Source: Anaerotignum sp.
GTDB lineage: Bacteria > Bacillota > Clostridia > Lachnospirales > Anaerotignaceae
Direction: 5' to 3'
Length of the DNA: 64,000 nt
NCBI RefSeq assembly: GCF_030625865.1
Contig: NZ_DAOUQB010000012.1
Span: forward strand, 1 to 64,000
Shown: one piece after another, positions 63,228 through 64,000 of the stretch
Position numbering within the stretch: position 1 is the first letter of the stretch
Layout: each line of letters starts with the position of its first letter
The notes under the pieces: model-generated
Told to the model about the DNA's origin: nothing
Database searches by the model: none
What the model saw: the letters and a program-made list of their open reading frames with translations, nothing else
Program-made: the position numbers and the translations under genes

Positions 63228-64000
63228 TTAAAGTAAGATTTTCATAGGATTTTCCAACAACTCTTTAATTGCCAATTCAAACTTAGCCGCTGTTGCACCA
63301 TCAATCAGTCTGTGATCGAAAGTAAAGGAAATACGCATAAACTGTCTCTTGGAGATGTTCCCTTCGTCATCCATTACCAATTCATCCTGAACCGCACATA
63401 CGCCCAGGATACCGGAATCCGGCTGATTTATAATAGGATCGAAGGTTTCTACGCCAAACATACCCAAGTTTGAAATAGAGAATGTAGAACCTTTATATTC
63501 GTCCATGCCCAATTTATTTGTTCTTGCTCTTTCAGCCAAATCCTTTGCTGTTGCAGAAATTTCTTCAAGGCTCATTTTGTCAATGTCCTTCAAAACAGGA
63601 ACAATTAATCCCTCATCCAACGCAACTGCCATACCAATATTAACATGGGCACGTTTGATAATTTGATCGCCGTCCAATGAAACAAGGATGTGCTTGTTGT
63701 TTTTCAAAGCCTTTGCAACTGCCTTCAAAATAAAATCATTTACGGAATATTTTACGCCAAGATCTACGTTAATCTGCTTACGGAATTTCATCAAATCTGT
63801 TACATCAATCTTCACGTTTTGTGTTACGCTGGGGATTTCTCTGCGAGACTGTCCCATACGTTCTGCAACAACTTTTCTCATTCCTGCTAATTTTTCAACT
63901 TCATCGCCATCCATTAAGTCAACGGAACCTGATTTTACTACAGGTGCCGCTACTGGTGCAGGGGCTGCTACCGGTGCCGCGACTGGTGCATTTTCTGCTG
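63228..64000 (-). CDS. 2-oxo acid dehydrogenase E2 component (dihydrolipoyl acyltransferase), partial
   Basis: The C-terminal 257 or so residues of an E2 whose N-terminal lipoyl and binding domains lie beyond the window edge. The frame runs open to base 64000 through an Ala/Pro/Val-rich linker (APVAAPVAAPAPVAAP). The catalytic domain follows with LAGMRKVVAERMGQSRREIPSVTQ, GMAVALDEGLIVPVLKD, STFSISNLGMFGVETFDPIINQPDSGILGVC and the active-site SFTFDHRLIDGATAAKF (His and Asp of HxxxDG). The acyl substrate (pyruvate, acetoin-derived acetyl or branched-chain) is not clear without E1. An ATG at 63914 lies inside the frame and is not the true start. Confidence 0.93.
   Translation of the reverse strand, partial: AENAPVAAPVAAPAPVAAPVVKSGSVDLMDGDEVEKLAGMRKVVAERMGQSRREIPSVTQNVKIDVTDLMKFRKQINVDLGVKYSVNDFILKAVAKALKNNKHILVSLDGDQIIKRAHVNIGMAVALDEGLIVPVLKDIDKMSLEEISATAKDLAERARTNKLGMDEYKGSTFSISNLGMFGVETFDPIINQPDSGILGVCAVQDELVMDDEGNISKRQFMRISFTFDHRLIDGATAAKFELAIKELLENPMKILL

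Overview
The window looks like a chromosome segment of a low-GC, Gram-positive, spore-forming anaerobe of the Clostridia. Evidence: two alpha/beta-type small acid-soluble spore proteins, the sporulation membrane protein YlbJ, a nine-gene V/A-type ATPase operon in place of an F-type one, phosphotransacetylase plus acetate kinase, rubrerythrin, a corrinoid adenosyltransferase and strong AGGAGG ribosome binding sites. An Anaerotignum- or Lachnospiraceae-like organism would fit, but that placement is inference. No rRNA, tRNA, CRISPR array or intact prophage was seen.

Layout. 1-0.8 kb: a small secreted/membrane protein pair cut by the window edge. 1.2-11 kb: a core block with plsX, rpmF, yceD, ackA, pta and a minimal CheA-like kinase on the minus strand, tmcAL and ylbJ on the plus strand, then a coiled-coil protein, coaD and rsmD on the minus strand. 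11.5-14 kb: a DUF11 repeat protein without signal peptide, a small companion ORF and a drug/metabolite exporter. 14.2-20.4 kb: a secreted LysM-tagged 5'-nucleotidase, a BlaR1/BlaI-type sensor-repressor pair with a clear operator-promoter, and divergent asnA. 20.4-22.8 kb: a dead IS200-type element, a glycosyltransferase/TPR remnant-like protein and an aminotransferase. 23.3-31.9 kb: the V-ATPase operon in the order G-I-K-E-C-F-A-B-D, with a K subunit carrying the residues that bind sodium in Enterococcus hirae NtpK.

32.5-34.9 kb: NUDIX hydrolase, Hsp33, a methyltransferase and a SASP. 35.0-38.4 kb: a complete lysine riboswitch with promoter and terminator ahead of asd-dapA-dapB, so diaminopimelate/lysine synthesis is set by lysine level. 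38.6-45.3 kb: CobO, a double-OB SSB-like protein, an orphan, uvrA and uvrB. 45.7-54.8 kb: a CPA2 antiporter, a ferredoxin-type protein divergent from a Crp/Fnr regulator across a palindrome, a second SASP, a LysE-type exporter, a diguanylate cyclase, a DacF-like carboxypeptidase, SfsA, rubrerythrin and a small membrane protein. 55-57 kb: an unrecognised 507-residue protein with a His/Cys-rich tail, cotranscribed with a VOC/glyoxalase protein. 57-64 kb: a TfoX-like protein, an AEC transporter, an MBL-fold hydrolase, a PPC-domain protein, and part of a 2-oxo-acid dehydrogenase operon (E2, lipoyl-E3 fusion, 3-hydroxyisobutyrate-type dehydrogenase).

The strongest candidates for something undescribed are the His-tailed protein operon behind a palindromic promoter, the Hpt-ATPase kinase without CheA regulatory domain, the BlaR1-like receptor whose sensor is not a penicillin-binding domain, and the signal-less DUF11 protein. 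None shows a recognisable defence or secretion system.
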